The position numbers were made by a program, and so were the translations under genes. Below are positions 19,028 through 28,005 of a DNA stretch of 64,000 bases, piece by piece. Numbering within the stretch: the first letter of the stretch is position 1; each line of letters opens with the position of its first letter. This DNA comes from Rhodobacteraceae bacterium F11138 (GTDB lineage Bacteria > Pseudomonadota > Alphaproteobacteria > Rhodobacterales > Rhodobacteraceae): NCBI GenBank assembly GCA_016521575.1, contig JAEKDP010000001.1, forward strand, positions 787,894 through 851,893, given 5' to 3'. The notes beneath the pieces are model-generated. The model had not been told where the DNA came from. It saw only the letters and a list, made by a program, of their open reading frames with translations, and ran no database searches.

Positions 19028-19360
19028 TCAGGTCCGGCCGCTTTTCATACGGTCGACATAGCCGCGCAACTCTTCTGCTTCGGCCCTTGCATCGCGCAAC
19101 CCGTCCATTGCGGCCCGCAGTTCGGCTTCGGTCTGGCTGAGTTGATTTGTCAGTTCGGCTTCGCGCTGTTGCAGATATGTGATTGCCTGATCGCGGGTTT
19201 CTTCGGCCTCGTGCAGTTCCTGGCTCATCCGGTCCAGATCGGCGACGTCGCTTTGTTTGACGCGGGTGAAGCGATGGACCAGCCAGTTCGCGAACCAGCC
19301 GGTGGCAAAGGCGACGAACAGGATGATGGCGGTGACGATGATAAATTCAGTTCTGTTCAT
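19028..19360 (-). CDS. membrane-anchored coiled-coil protein
   Basis: 110 residues from the ATG at 19360. One N-terminal transmembrane helix (FIIVTAIILFVAFATGWFANWLV) is followed by about 70 residues of charged heptad-like sequence predicted to form a coiled coil. The start overlaps the OmpA-family gene by 14 bases, so the two are translated together. The function is unknown; the topology suggests an envelope spacer or a partner of the OmpA-family protein. Confidence 0.75.
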   Translation of the reverse strand: MNRTEFIIVTAIILFVAFATGWFANWLVHRFTRVKQSDVADLDRMSQELHEAEETRDQAITYLQQREAELTNQLSQTEAELRAAMDGLRDARAEAEELRGYVDRMKSGRT

Positions 19361-21302
19361 TCTCTGACCCTTCGCCATCGGCGGCGTCCTCGGCCGCTGC
19401 TTCGGCTTCCTTCATCATTTCTTCCGGCGAGGCTGCGGTAAAGGATTCCAGCGTCTTTGTTTCCTCGGGAATCGGGACCGGGCGAATCCAGAGGAACTCG
19501 ATGCGGCGGTTTTCTTCGCGGCCTTCTTCGGTCTTGTTGCTGGCGATGGGCTGGGTTTCGCCATAGCCGACGGCGGAATAGCTGCCGGTCAGAACCCGGC
19601 GGGCGCGCAATTCGTTCAGCACCGATTGCGCCCGGGCCTGACTGAGATCCATGTTCATGGTCTCACGGCCCTGGCTGTCGGTGTGGCCCTGGATTTCCAG
19701 ACGGAAGTCGCCACATTTGTCCAGCAGCGCCGCGATTTCATCCATCACCCCGCGTGAGCTTTCGTCGATGGTCGCCGAGCCGGGTTCGAACATGATCTTC
19801 TGCTCTTTCTGGATTTCGGCCAGACCTGCCTCGCACTCTTCGGGGGCGGGCGGGGTATCGGCGGGGGGCGGCGGCGGGCGATAGGTCACGTCCAGATCAA
19901 AGGTCTTGGCCTCGCCGAGGCGTTCGGCCAGCAGGCGCGATGCCTCTGACGCCACGCCTTCGCGGGTGCTGATGCCGCGCACCACCAGATGGTCCGGCGA
20001 TACGGTGACGGCGCCGCTGCCCAGCAGCGACAGCGCCTCTATTCCCGCCAGCACCCGTGCCGACCAGTCTTCGGGCAGATTGCCGACCGATCGCGTTGCG
20101 GTATAGACGCTGTCCGATCCGAAACGGGACCGGGCATAGCTGTCGGCCACATGGCGGGTGGTTTCGTCGCCCAGACGTCCGCGCAGCTGCACCAGCCCTT
20201 CGGGGCTGAGCGTTGCAACGAATTCAGGAGGCCCGGCATCGGCGTCGCTTTCGGGATCGGCGGGCAGAACCGCGTGCAGTTCAAACACCTCGGGCAGGGC
20301 GGTTTCCAGCTCTCCGACGGTCTTGTCAAAGACCTGCGGTGCGGTGCCCTGGGCGGCGACCAGGGTGATGTCGGCATCGGCCATGGTCACCGATCCGCCG
20401 CCCAATTCGGCCAAGGCGGCAATCGCCTGTTCGGCGGCTTTGCCCCAATGGGGCGAAGGCACGCCCATGCCCAGCGTGCAACTGGCGTTGCCCGACAGGC
20501 CGCTGCGGAAGGCGGCATCCAGAATGCGGGTGCGTGTTTCCTCGGTGTCGGCCGAACAGGCATCGAATCGTGCACCTTCGCCGTCGATCAGAAAACGCAG
20601 GGTAAATGGCGTGATGACCGGGCGTGGTGCCGAGATGTCGATCGACATGCGCAAAGCTGGCGGCGCGGCGCGATTCAGCTCGGCTTCAAGCCGGGCTTTG
20701 TCTTTGGCGCTGTCCGAGATTGCCGTGATCCGCACCAGCCCCGGGCTGATCGACAGTTTCGAGCGCGGCAGTTTGGACAGGGCCGTGATGGCGTATTCCA
20801 TCGCGTCTTCCCAACCGACCGGTGCCGGGTAGGTGGCAGTTTCCAACAGGTCCGTGACGGGCAGGGGGGCGGCCAGATCGGTCAGTTGCGACACCAGCCG
20901 GGCGCGGTCGGTTCCGGCCGGGATCAGCCCGATGATCGACAGGCCGCTGTCGTTGCGCAGGATTTCGGCAGAGAATTGCGGGGCCGCCAGATCGGCGGTG
21001 GCGGCAACATCTATCCGGTTGATGATGCGCGCGGAATCCACCACGGACCCAACCCGGCTGGCGGCGTCGAATCTCTTGGCTTCGGTGGGCGATGTGCCTG
21101 TCAGGATCACCTGCAGCCCGTCGGCCTGCACCTCGGACCAATCATATCCGGCCTGATCCAGAACCTGGCGGATGGCGATCTCGGAATTGTCCTCGACCGC
21201 GCTGACCGCGAACCCGGCGGCAACCGTGGACAGCACGGCGCCCACTCCAAAGCCAAGAACGGAAAAGAGGATCGAAGGCATGCGCATCTGATGTCGGGTC
21301 AC
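19347..21302 (-). CDS. OmpA-family protein with a large N-terminal repeat region
   Basis: 651 residues. An N-terminal hydrophobic segment (ILFSVLGFGVGAVLSTVAAGF) acts as a signal anchor. About 400 residues follow with repeated BON-like units. A Pro-rich linker (RPPPPPADTPPAPEE) leads to a C-terminal OmpA domain with FEPGSATIDE, GHTDSQGR and the Asp/Arg pair for peptidoglycan binding (LSQARAQSV, NRRIEF), and an acidic tail. The longest frame starts with GTG at 21302; ATGs at 21287 and 21281 are alternatives. A role in attaching the inner membrane to the cell wall is inferred. Confidence 0.85.
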   Translation of the reverse strand: MTRHQMRMPSILFSVLGFGVGAVLSTVAAGFAVSAVEDNSEIAIRQVLDQAGYDWSEVQADGLQVILTGTSPTEAKRFDAASRVGSVVDSARIINRIDVAATADLAAPQFSAEILRNDSGLSIIGLIPAGTDRARLVSQLTDLAAPLPVTDLLETATYPAPVGWEDAMEYAITALSKLPRSKLSISPGLVRITAISDSAKDKARLEAELNRAAPPALRMSIDISAPRPVITPFTLRFLIDGEGARFDACSADTEETRTRILDAAFRSGLSGNASCTLGMGVPSPHWGKAAEQAIAALAELGGGSVTMADADITLVAAQGTAPQVFDKTVGELETALPEVFELHAVLPADPESDADAGPPEFVATLSPEGLVQLRGRLGDETTRHVADSYARSRFGSDSVYTATRSVGNLPEDWSARVLAGIEALSLLGSGAVTVSPDHLVVRGISTREGVASEASRLLAERLGEAKTFDLDVTYRPPPPPADTPPAPEECEAGLAEIQKEQKIMFEPGSATIDESSRGVMDEIAALLDKCGDFRLEIQGHTDSQGRETMNMDLSQARAQSVLNELRARRVLTGSYSAVGYGETQPIASNKTEEGREENRRIEFLWIRPVPIPEETKTLESFTAASPEEMMKEAEAAAEDAADGEGSENEQN

Positions 21303-21348
21303 TTCTGTGGTTTGGAGGTCTCATATCCCTGTCGCCGCATGGGTTCAA

Positions 21349-22311
21349 TCACGCGAACAATGCGGCGGCAAAGAAGACAAGCGGAATCAAGCCGGTGTCG
21401 CGGTTCAGACGAAACAGGTGCAACATCCGGTTGGAATCGGTGTGATCGAACCCGCGCAGCTGCCACGCCATGTGCCAGCCCATCGCCCATGGTCCCCCCA
21501 GGGCAAGAACCAGCGCCAGAACCGACGCTTTCGGCATCAGCCCGTCAATCACCGCAATCGCCATCAGGGTGACGACCCCCACAAGGAAATATTTCAGCCA
21601 GTGCACCGTATTGGCACCAAACAGCCGGGCGGTGGATTTGACCCCGATCAGGGCGTCGTCCTCGGTGTCCTGATGGGCATAGATCGTGTCGTAGAACAGC
21701 GTCCAGCAGATCCCCGCGACATACAATAGCACCGCAGGCCAGCCCAGCTGCCCGGTGTGCGCCGTCCAGGCCAGCAGCGCCCCCCAGTTGAAGGCGAGGC
21801 CCAGAAATATCTGCGGCCACCATGTGAACCGCTTGGCAAAGGGATAGATCGTGACCGGCAACAGGGCCAGCACGCCCAGCGAAATGGCCGCACGGTTGAA
21901 GGTCAGCAGGATGCACAGGGCCAGCAGCGCCTGCAGGCACATCCAGACCAAGGCGCCGGTGACGCTGACCTGGCCCGAGGGGATCGGCCTTGATCGTGTG
22001 CGCGCGACCTTGTCGTCGATGTCGCGGTCGGTGATGTCGTTCCATGTACAGCCCGCGCCCCGCATCAGCCATGCGCCCAGACCGCATCCAAGGGCGATCC
22101 AGGCATCTTCCCATCGCGGCGACTGATCGGAAAGCATGCCCAGCATCAACCCCCACCAGCACGGCAGCAGCAACAGCCAGGTGCCGATCGGGCGATCGGC
22201 CCGCGACAGGCGCAGATAGGGGCGGGAAAATGCGGGCGCGTGGCGGTCGACCCAGTTGCCTCTCGGAGCGTCCGCAACCTGACCGTCTGGTGTTGGAGCA
22301 TTGCCTTGCAT
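21349..22311 (-). CDS. ubiA: 4-hydroxybenzoate polyprenyltransferase
   Basis: Prenylates 4-hydroxybenzoate in ubiquinone synthesis; 320 residues from the ATG at 22311. The two Asp-rich motifs are NDITDRDIDDKVARTRSRP and YDTIYAHQDTEDD, with about nine membrane helices. The N-terminal 35 residues before LRLSRADRPIGTWLLLLPCWW are a soluble extension. A longer open frame upstream overlaps rsmE on the other strand and is rejected. It is divergent from rsmE, with only 12 bases between the starts. Confidence 0.93.
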   Translation of the reverse strand: MQGNAPTPDGQVADAPRGNWVDRHAPAFSRPYLRLSRADRPIGTWLLLLPCWWGLMLGMLSDQSPRWEDAWIALGCGLGAWLMRGAGCTWNDITDRDIDDKVARTRSRPIPSGQVSVTGALVWMCLQALLALCILLTFNRAAISLGVLALLPVTIYPFAKRFTWWPQIFLGLAFNWGALLAWTAHTGQLGWPAVLLYVAGICWTLFYDTIYAHQDTEDDALIGVKSTARLFGANTVHWLKYFLVGVVTLMAIAVIDGLMPKASVLALVLALGGPWAMGWHMAWQLRGFDHTDSNRMLHLFRLNRDTGLIPLVFFAAALFA

Positions 22312-22323
22312 ATATCGGCCCTC

Positions 22324-23049
22324 ATGAGCGTAAAGATCAGACTGTATGTAGAGCACCCGCTGGGTCAGGGGCAAACGGTTCCTTTGAGCCGCGAGCAGGC
22401 GCATTATCTGTTTGGGGTGATGCGGTTGGGGGTCGGCGATGCCGTGGCGCTGTTCAACGGCCGTGATGGCGAGTGGCGCGCAGACGTGGCCGAGGCGGGC
22501 AAGCGGGGCGGCACTCTGGTCTGTCAGCAACAAAGCCGCCCGCTGCAATTGCCCCCGGATCTCTGGCTGCTGTTTGCCCCGATCAAAAAGGCGCGGACCG
22601 ATTTCATCGTCGAAAAGGCCACGGAAATGGGCGCGGCGCGAATCATGCCGGTACAAACCGATTTCACCAATGCCGAGCGCATCCGGCAGGACCGGTTGCA
22701 GGCCCATGCGATAGAAGCCGCCGAGCAATGCGGCGGGACCTTCGTGCCCGAGGTGGGCGGCCTGACGCGTCTGGGCCGGGTTCTGGACGGTTGGCCAGCG
22801 GACCGGCAGCTGATGTTCTGCGACGAAGCCCAGGCCGGCGGGACCCTGGCTCTGGATGCGGCCCGGGCCGGGCAGCCCTGGGCCATCCTGATCGGGCCCG
22901 AAGGCGGGTTTTCCGCGAACGAACGCGCGCGTCTGTCGGCGCTGCCCTATGCCCATACCGTCAGCCTTGGGCCACGCATTCTGCGTGCCGATACCGCGGC
23001 GGTGGCGGCCATGACGGTGTGGCAACAGGCGATGGGCGATTGGCGATGA
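22324..23049 (+). CDS. rsmE: 16S rRNA (uracil1498-N3)-methyltransferase
   Basis: SPOUT-class methyltransferase modifying U1498 of 16S rRNA; 241 residues from the ATG at 22324. The knot region shows LIGPEGGFSANERA and SLGPRILRADTAAVAAM, the S-adenosylmethionine-binding loops. KKARTDFIVEKATEMGAARIMPV is also typical. The stop overlaps the next start as ATGA. Confidence 0.94.
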   Translation: MSVKIRLYVEHPLGQGQTVPLSREQAHYLFGVMRLGVGDAVALFNGRDGEWRADVAEAGKRGGTLVCQQQSRPLQLPPDLWLLFAPIKKARTDFIVEKATEMGAARIMPVQTDFTNAERIRQDRLQAHAIEAAEQCGGTFVPEVGGLTRLGRVLDGWPADRQLMFCDEAQAGGTLALDAARAGQPWAILIGPEGGFSANERARLSALPYAHTVSLGPRILRADTAAVAAMTVWQQAMGDWR

Positions 23050-23573
23050 GCTTTGTCCGCCCCGAAGCCCGCGCCATGGTTCTGCGATGGCGCGAAGTGC
23101 TGTGTGGCGCGGGGCTGATCCTGATCGGGCTGTGGTGGATACTGGGGGCCGGTGGCCTGCTGGCCTGGGTCGGGGGGGTCCTGATCCTTGGGGGGGCGGC
23201 CCTGGCGCTGATCGGATTTCAGCGCGCCCGTTTTCGCCGCCAGGGCGGCGGTCCCGGCGTGGTACAGGTGGACGAAGGGCAGATCACCTATTTCGGCCCG
23301 CTTGGTGGCGGTACGGTTGCGATTGCGGATCTGACCCGGCTGAGCCTGGATACGCGGGGGATGCCGGATCACTGGATGCTGGAACAAAACGGTGCCGCGC
23401 CGATTCTGATCCCGGTCAATGCCGAAGGCTCTGACGCACTGTTTGACGTGTTCGCGGCGTTGCCGGGGCTGCGCACCGCGCATATGTTGGCGCAATTGCG
23501 CGCACGCCCGGCTTGCCCGGTCGTGATCTGGCAACGGGCATCCCCCGTGCCCGAACACCAAAGGCTGCATTGA
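23046..23573 (+). CDS. small membrane protein of unknown function
   Basis: 175 residues. Two membrane helices close together (about residues 17-55, CGAGLILIGLWWILGA then GVLILGGAALALIG) are followed by a soluble part of about 115 residues rich in beta-strand patterns (VVQVDEGQITYFGPLGGGTVAIADL). It overlaps rsmE by 4 bases and precedes gshA by 61 bases. The longer open frame through rsmE is out of phase with it and is not coding. Confidence 0.75.
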   Translation: MSFVRPEARAMVLRWREVLCGAGLILIGLWWILGAGGLLAWVGGVLILGGAALALIGFQRARFRRQGGGPGVVQVDEGQITYFGPLGGGTVAIADLTRLSLDTRGMPDHWMLEQNGAAPILIPVNAEGSDALFDVFAALPGLRTAHMLAQLRARPACPVVIWQRASPVPEHQRLH

Positions 23574-23634
23574 CACCTTGGCAAATTCGCCGCAGGTGTC
23601 GACGCTACAGCGATGACAGCAGCGGAGCGCAGGT

Positions 23635-25005
23635 ATGTCTATTCCCCAGTCCGGCGGTGGGCCGATCGAACGGCACGAACAATTGGCCGAGTATCTGGCC
23701 GATGGATGCAAACCCAAAGCGGACTGGCGCATCGGCACCGAGCACGAGAAATTCGGCTATTGCAAGGACACGCTGCTGCCCATTCCCTATGAAGGCGGGC
23801 GGTCGGTGAACGCGGTTCTGCAAGGGTTGCGCGACGCTCATGGCTGGTCCCCGGTCGAAGAGGCAGGCAACCTGATCGGGCTTGAAAAAGACGGGGCCAA
23901 TATCAGTTTGGAACCGGGTGGCCAACTGGAACTGTCCGGTGCCCCGCTGGAAACCATCCATGAAACCTGCGACGAGGTGAACGAACACCTGCGCGAGGTC
24001 AAGAACGTGGCCGACAAGGTCGGTGTCGGGTTCATCGGGCTGGGTGCCGCACCGGTCTGGACGCATGACCAGATGCCGCTGATGCCCAAGGGCCGGTACA
24101 GGTTGATGGACGGCTATATGCAGAAGGTCGGCACCATGGGCACGACCATGATGCGGCGTACCTGCACGGTGCAGGTCAACCTCGATTTCGCCAGCGAGGC
24201 CGATATGGTGCAAAAGCTGCGGGTGGCGATTGCGCTGCAACCCGTTGCCACCGCCCTGTTTGCCAATTCGCCGTTTCTGGACGGCAAGGTCAATGCGCAT
24301 AAAAGCTGGCGCAGCCGGGTGTGGCGCGATCTGGATGCGGATCGCACCGGAATGGTTCCCTTTGTCTTCGACGAAGGCTTTGGGTTTGAACGCTGGGTGC
24401 AATACGCCTTGGATGTGCCGATGTATTTCGTTTATCGCGACGGTCAGTACATCGACGCGCTGGGGCAATCGTTCCGGGACTTCCTGCGCGGGGAATTGCC
24501 CGCACTGCCCGGCGAAAAACCCAGCCTGTCGGACTGGGCCGATCACCTGACCACCCTGTTCCCCGAGGCCCGGATCAAGAAATTCATCGAGATGCGCGGC
24601 GCGGATGGTGGCCCGTGGCGGCGGCTGTGTGCCCTGCCCGCGTTCTGGGTCGGTCTTATGTATGACCAGTCATCGCTGGACGCGGCCTGGGATCTGGTGC
24701 GCGGCTGGGATGCACCAACCCGCGAGGCCCTGCGTGTTGCGGCCAGCGAACAGGGGTTGCAGGCGCGGGTCGGCAAGATCGACATGCACGTTCTTGCGCG
24801 CGAGGTGGTTGCCATCGCCGACGCCGGGCTGAAGGCCCGCGCCCGTCCCGGCGCCGGTGGAATGGTGCCGGATGAGACCCATTTCCTGAATGCGCTCAAG
24901 GACAGTCTCGAAAGTGGCAAGGTCCCCGCTGACGAGCTGTTGGAGCAATACAACGGGGATTGGGGCGGCGACCTGAGCCGCATCTACGGTGACTACAGCT
25001 ATTGA
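23635..25005 (+). CDS. gshA: glutamate-cysteine ligase (plant/alphaproteobacterial type)
   Basis: First step of glutathione synthesis; 456 residues, the length of the GshA class shared by plants and alphaproteobacteria. Diagnostic stretches are RIGTEHEKFGY, EGGRSVNAVLQGL, SLEPGGQLELSGAPL, RRTCTVQVNLDF and MRGADGGPWRRLCALPAFWVGLMYD. It probably has its own promoter, as 61 bases separate it from the upstream gene. It ends convergent with the haloperoxidase gene. Confidence 0.95.
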   Translation: MSIPQSGGGPIERHEQLAEYLADGCKPKADWRIGTEHEKFGYCKDTLLPIPYEGGRSVNAVLQGLRDAHGWSPVEEAGNLIGLEKDGANISLEPGGQLELSGAPLETIHETCDEVNEHLREVKNVADKVGVGFIGLGAAPVWTHDQMPLMPKGRYRLMDGYMQKVGTMGTTMMRRTCTVQVNLDFASEADMVQKLRVAIALQPVATALFANSPFLDGKVNAHKSWRSRVWRDLDADRTGMVPFVFDEGFGFERWVQYALDVPMYFVYRDGQYIDALGQSFRDFLRGELPALPGEKPSLSDWADHLTTLFPEARIKKFIEMRGADGGPWRRLCALPAFWVGLMYDQSSLDAAWDLVRGWDAPTREALRVAASEQGLQARVGKIDMHVLAREVVAIADAGLKARARPGAGGMVPDETHFLNALKDSLESGKVPADELLEQYNGDWGGDLSRIYGDYSY

Positions 25006-25089
25006 TTTCGCCTGAAATCTTGCCTGTCAGATCCGGGCCCGGGGCGAACAGGCCCTGACCCGGCCCTACCCCTGATCCGGACGGTTCGG

Positions 25090-27240
25090 TCAGACAAAGG
25101 GCGTGTCGTCGAAAATGATCGTGTCGCCCAGCACCAGATCGTCGGGGTCCAGCCCCTTGACCGTTGCGATGTGTTTTCCACCCACGAACACCGCAGTGTC
25201 GCCCTGAAAGGACATGGTTTGAACACGCGCATCCGGATCGAACCCCTGCAGGACCAGACGATCCTGTTGGGTTTGGAACCGGCGGACCGTATCCACGCTC
25301 AGACCGTCATCCACCGAGAATACGAAACTGTCCGCGCCGCTGCCGCCCCTTAGAATGTCCCAGCCTTCGCCGCCGATCAGCACGTTGGTGCCGTGCTTGC
25401 CAAGAAGGGTGTCGTCGCCGGCACCGCCGTGCAGATAGTCGTTTCCATAGCCGGCGTTCAATATATCGTCGCCATCGCCTCCGAACAGCTGATCGTTGCC
25501 CTTGTGGCCGCGCAAGTTATCCTTGCCGCCTCCGCCGAGAAGCACGTCGTCATCCTGCCCGCCGCGTAGGTCGTCGTCGCCATCTCCGCCATCCAGCAGG
25601 TCCGCGGCGGCCCTGCCGGTCAGATAGTCGTCTCCGGCGCCGCCCATGATCTGGTCGATGCCCCTGCGGCCCTGCACATGGTCGTTCCCGGCACCGGCCA
25701 TCATCATGCCGCCGGCAACATCGCACACCAATGTGTCGTCGCCACCTCGGGTGAACAGCGTCTGCCAGTAGATTTCAGCCTGACCCGCGACCTGTTCGCC
25801 CAGTTCCAGCGAGCGCAGGTTGCCATCCTGTATGTGAATGCCGCCATAGATCCGGCTGATTCCGGCCTCTTGCGCGGCCTCGGTCAGGGTGTCCCACTGC
25901 AACACGACGGGTTCGACATCCTGCCATTCTTCAAAGACCAGTTCAGTGGCGACATACTGGCCCAACAGGTCCGTGCCCTCGACATCGTCCAGATCGTAAT
26001 TGCCCAGCGTGGTGCCGTCATAAAACTGATCCGAGCCGACAAAAGCTGCGATGGTGTGCGCGGCTGCCATCGAAAACGCGGAATGTCCCGAAATGAATTC
26101 GGGGAAGGGCGGGGTCACGAAGGTCACGTTCTGATAGGGTTGCCATTCTTCGCCCATGATGGTCCGGGTGCCCATGTTGGGACCGCCCCAAGCCTGAATT
26201 TCCTGTCCGAAATACAAATGGCGAATCGCCGATTGCGGTCGGATGAGATCATAGTGGAACTTGGCTTCCCAGGTGGCGATGCCGGCATCGAAGACGGCGG
26301 CGTTGACCGCAAAGAACAGCTTGGCGTCCTCGTCTATGCCGTGGCCTTCACGCAGGGCGATGTCCTGGGCGATCTGGTTCCAGTGCCCCGGAGGCGATTC
26401 GGTGCGCGGCCCATCGGCCCAGTATTCGGCGATGACCTTCTGTTCGGTGGTCAGATCGGCGCTGGCCTGCATGACCTGGGTGAACTGATCGCGCCAGGCC
26501 TGATCATAGGTTGTCAGATTTCCCGCGGCATCCACATAGGTGTCGAAATTCCCCAGTTCGGGCGGCGCCTCGGGGCGGAACTGATCGCCGGTTTCCAGCG
26601 CAAAGGGGGTGACGCCACCCCAGTGGGGCGTCAGGGCAATCTGATCCTGATAGCTGGCCGGGTCGTTGGGATCGGCGATCGGCACGCCGTTTTCATCCAC
26701 CACGGTGCCGGTGGGCACACGCAGGGGTTGCCACCTGTTGGCATCGAAATCCACCCCGCCCGGCGCATTGGCGGCGTCCGGGTCGGCGCTGTTGACCGGG
26801 CTGTACCCCGTGGTATCGGCATAGCCGTTCGCCGCGTTCGATCCGTCATCGGCCCGCGCGGCGAGAACATTCTGCGCCGCCAGGTTGCCCAGGCCTGCCG
26901 CAGTCGATGGATCGGTGCCGCTCACCGAGGTATCATAGCCCAACTGATCCATGAACGCATCGAAATCGGCGGCCCTGTCGGGAAAGAAATGGCTGAGCAT
27001 GGTATGCGCCGCATAGCTGACGGCTTCGGCCTTGTGGGCCATGTCATGTTCCGTGTCCGGCCGGTCGAGTTGGCTGTAATGGCCGGACGCGTGCGGATCG
27101 TAGGCTGCCCAGGCATCATAGATCGCGGAACTGGTCAGGTGCAGCTGATAGGTGGTTTCGGTCGGCTTGGCCCCGGCCGAACGGATTGCGTCGAGCATCA
27201 TCTCGTTCCACTGGGCAACAAGCGATTGTTCGCTGGGCAT
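25090..27240 (-). CDS. vanadium-dependent haloperoxidase fused to RTX calcium-binding repeats
   Basis: 716 residues. Residues about 1-490 form a vanadium haloperoxidase/PAP2-type domain with the complete vanadate pocket of the fungal chloroperoxidase class: K327 with R334-P335 (KFHYDLIRP), S384-G385-H386 (FISGHSAF) and R463 with H469 (SRIYGGIH). The K-R spacing of 7 and R-H spacing of 6 are those of the fungal enzyme. From about 498 to 640 there are about ten nonapeptide RTX repeats (GGDGDDDLRG and similar), ending with a C-terminal segment as in type I secretion substrates. There is no N-terminal signal peptide. It probably oxidises halides with H2O2 outside the cell; halide preference cannot be predicted. 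No type I secretion genes are nearby. Confidence 0.88.
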   Translation of the reverse strand: MPSEQSLVAQWNEMMLDAIRSAGAKPTETTYQLHLTSSAIYDAWAAYDPHASGHYSQLDRPDTEHDMAHKAEAVSYAAHTMLSHFFPDRAADFDAFMDQLGYDTSVSGTDPSTAAGLGNLAAQNVLAARADDGSNAANGYADTTGYSPVNSADPDAANAPGGVDFDANRWQPLRVPTGTVVDENGVPIADPNDPASYQDQIALTPHWGGVTPFALETGDQFRPEAPPELGNFDTYVDAAGNLTTYDQAWRDQFTQVMQASADLTTEQKVIAEYWADGPRTESPPGHWNQIAQDIALREGHGIDEDAKLFFAVNAAVFDAGIATWEAKFHYDLIRPQSAIRHLYFGQEIQAWGGPNMGTRTIMGEEWQPYQNVTFVTPPFPEFISGHSAFSMAAAHTIAAFVGSDQFYDGTTLGNYDLDDVEGTDLLGQYVATELVFEEWQDVEPVVLQWDTLTEAAQEAGISRIYGGIHIQDGNLRSLELGEQVAGQAEIYWQTLFTRGGDDTLVCDVAGGMMMAGAGNDHVQGRRGIDQIMGGAGDDYLTGRAAADLLDGGDGDDDLRGGQDDDVLLGGGGKDNLRGHKGNDQLFGGDGDDILNAGYGNDYLHGGAGDDTLLGKHGTNVLIGGEGWDILRGGSGADSFVFSVDDGLSVDTVRRFQTQQDRLVLQGFDPDARVQTMSFQGDTAVFVGGKHIATVKGLDPDDLVLGDTIIFDDTPFV

Positions 27241-27393
27241 GGCAAAGGACCTTTCAAATCTGTAAGCGGCCGTCCGGCGGCCAGAAATTGCAACATCAAG
27301 GAACGTTCACGCGATATTACATTCCCGTGAGGTCCTGCCGCTATACCCATTTGGGGATGGGAATCTTACAGTATTGAAATCAGGTGGAAAATC

Positions 27394-28005
27394 TCAGCCG
27401 GACTGGCCGATCTTCGGCTCTGTTCCGGCCCGGATACGGGCGATGTTGGCACGGTGACGCCAGAACACCAGCAGCGTCAGAACCATCCCCAACAGCAATG
27501 TTGTGCCATATCCAAGCAACAGCGCCCAAATGGTCGAACCCGCCGCCGCCGCCAGCGCGCCCATGGATGAAATACGGCTCAGCGCGGCGGTGACTAGCCA
27601 AGTCGCACAACAGGCCAGCCCGACGGGCCATGCCAGGGCCAGCCAGAGACCCAGAAAGGTGGCAACCCCCTTGCCGCCCCGAAATCCCAGCCAGACCGGA
27701 TAGCAATGGCCGACGAATGCTGCGAGGGCCGCGATCTGCACCGCGCCTTCGGGTGCAAAGGCCCGCGCCAGCAGAACGGCAACCGCGCCCTTGCCCCCAT
27801 CCAGCAGCAGAGTCAGCGCGGCGGCCAGCTTGTTGCCGGTGCGCAGCACATTCGTCGCCCCGATATTGCCGGACCCGATCTGCCGCAGATTGCCCAGCCC
27901 CAAGATGCGGGCCAGGATCATGCCGAAGGGCACTGAACCCAGCCCGTAGCCGACAACGGCCCAAAGGATCAATTGGATGGTCTGGATGTCAAAGGACGGC
28001 ATCAT
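27394..28005 (-). CDS. plsY: glycerol-3-phosphate acyltransferase PlsY
   Basis: Acylates glycerol-3-phosphate with acyl-phosphate to make lysophosphatidate; 203 residues with about five membrane helices. Conserved loops are GSVPFGMILAR, GSGNIGATNVLRTG, LDGGKGAVAV and GFRGGKGVATFLG. Start ATG at 28005 or the next ATG at 28002; both overlap the stop of the dihydroorotase-like gene, so it is co-transcribed with the pyr genes. Confidence 0.95.
   Translation of the reverse strand: MMPSFDIQTIQLILWAVVGYGLGSVPFGMILARILGLGNLRQIGSGNIGATNVLRTGNKLAAALTLLLDGGKGAVAVLLARAFAPEGAVQIAALAAFVGHCYPVWLGFRGGKGVATFLGLWLALAWPVGLACCATWLVTAALSRISSMGALAAAAGSTIWALLLGYGTTLLLGMVLTLLVFWRHRANIARIRAGTEPKIGQSG

Noticed and set aside
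25325-25740. A tandem DNA repeat that could be taken for a satellite or CRISPR-like array
   Set aside because: The periodicity is 27 bases (nine codons) and varied, and translates as RTX nonapeptides in the haloperoxidase frame, so it is coding.
25678-27330. A 550-codon plus-strand open frame opposite the haloperoxidase
   Set aside because: It mirrors the haloperoxidase codons, starts inside the RTX region, and has no motif of its own.
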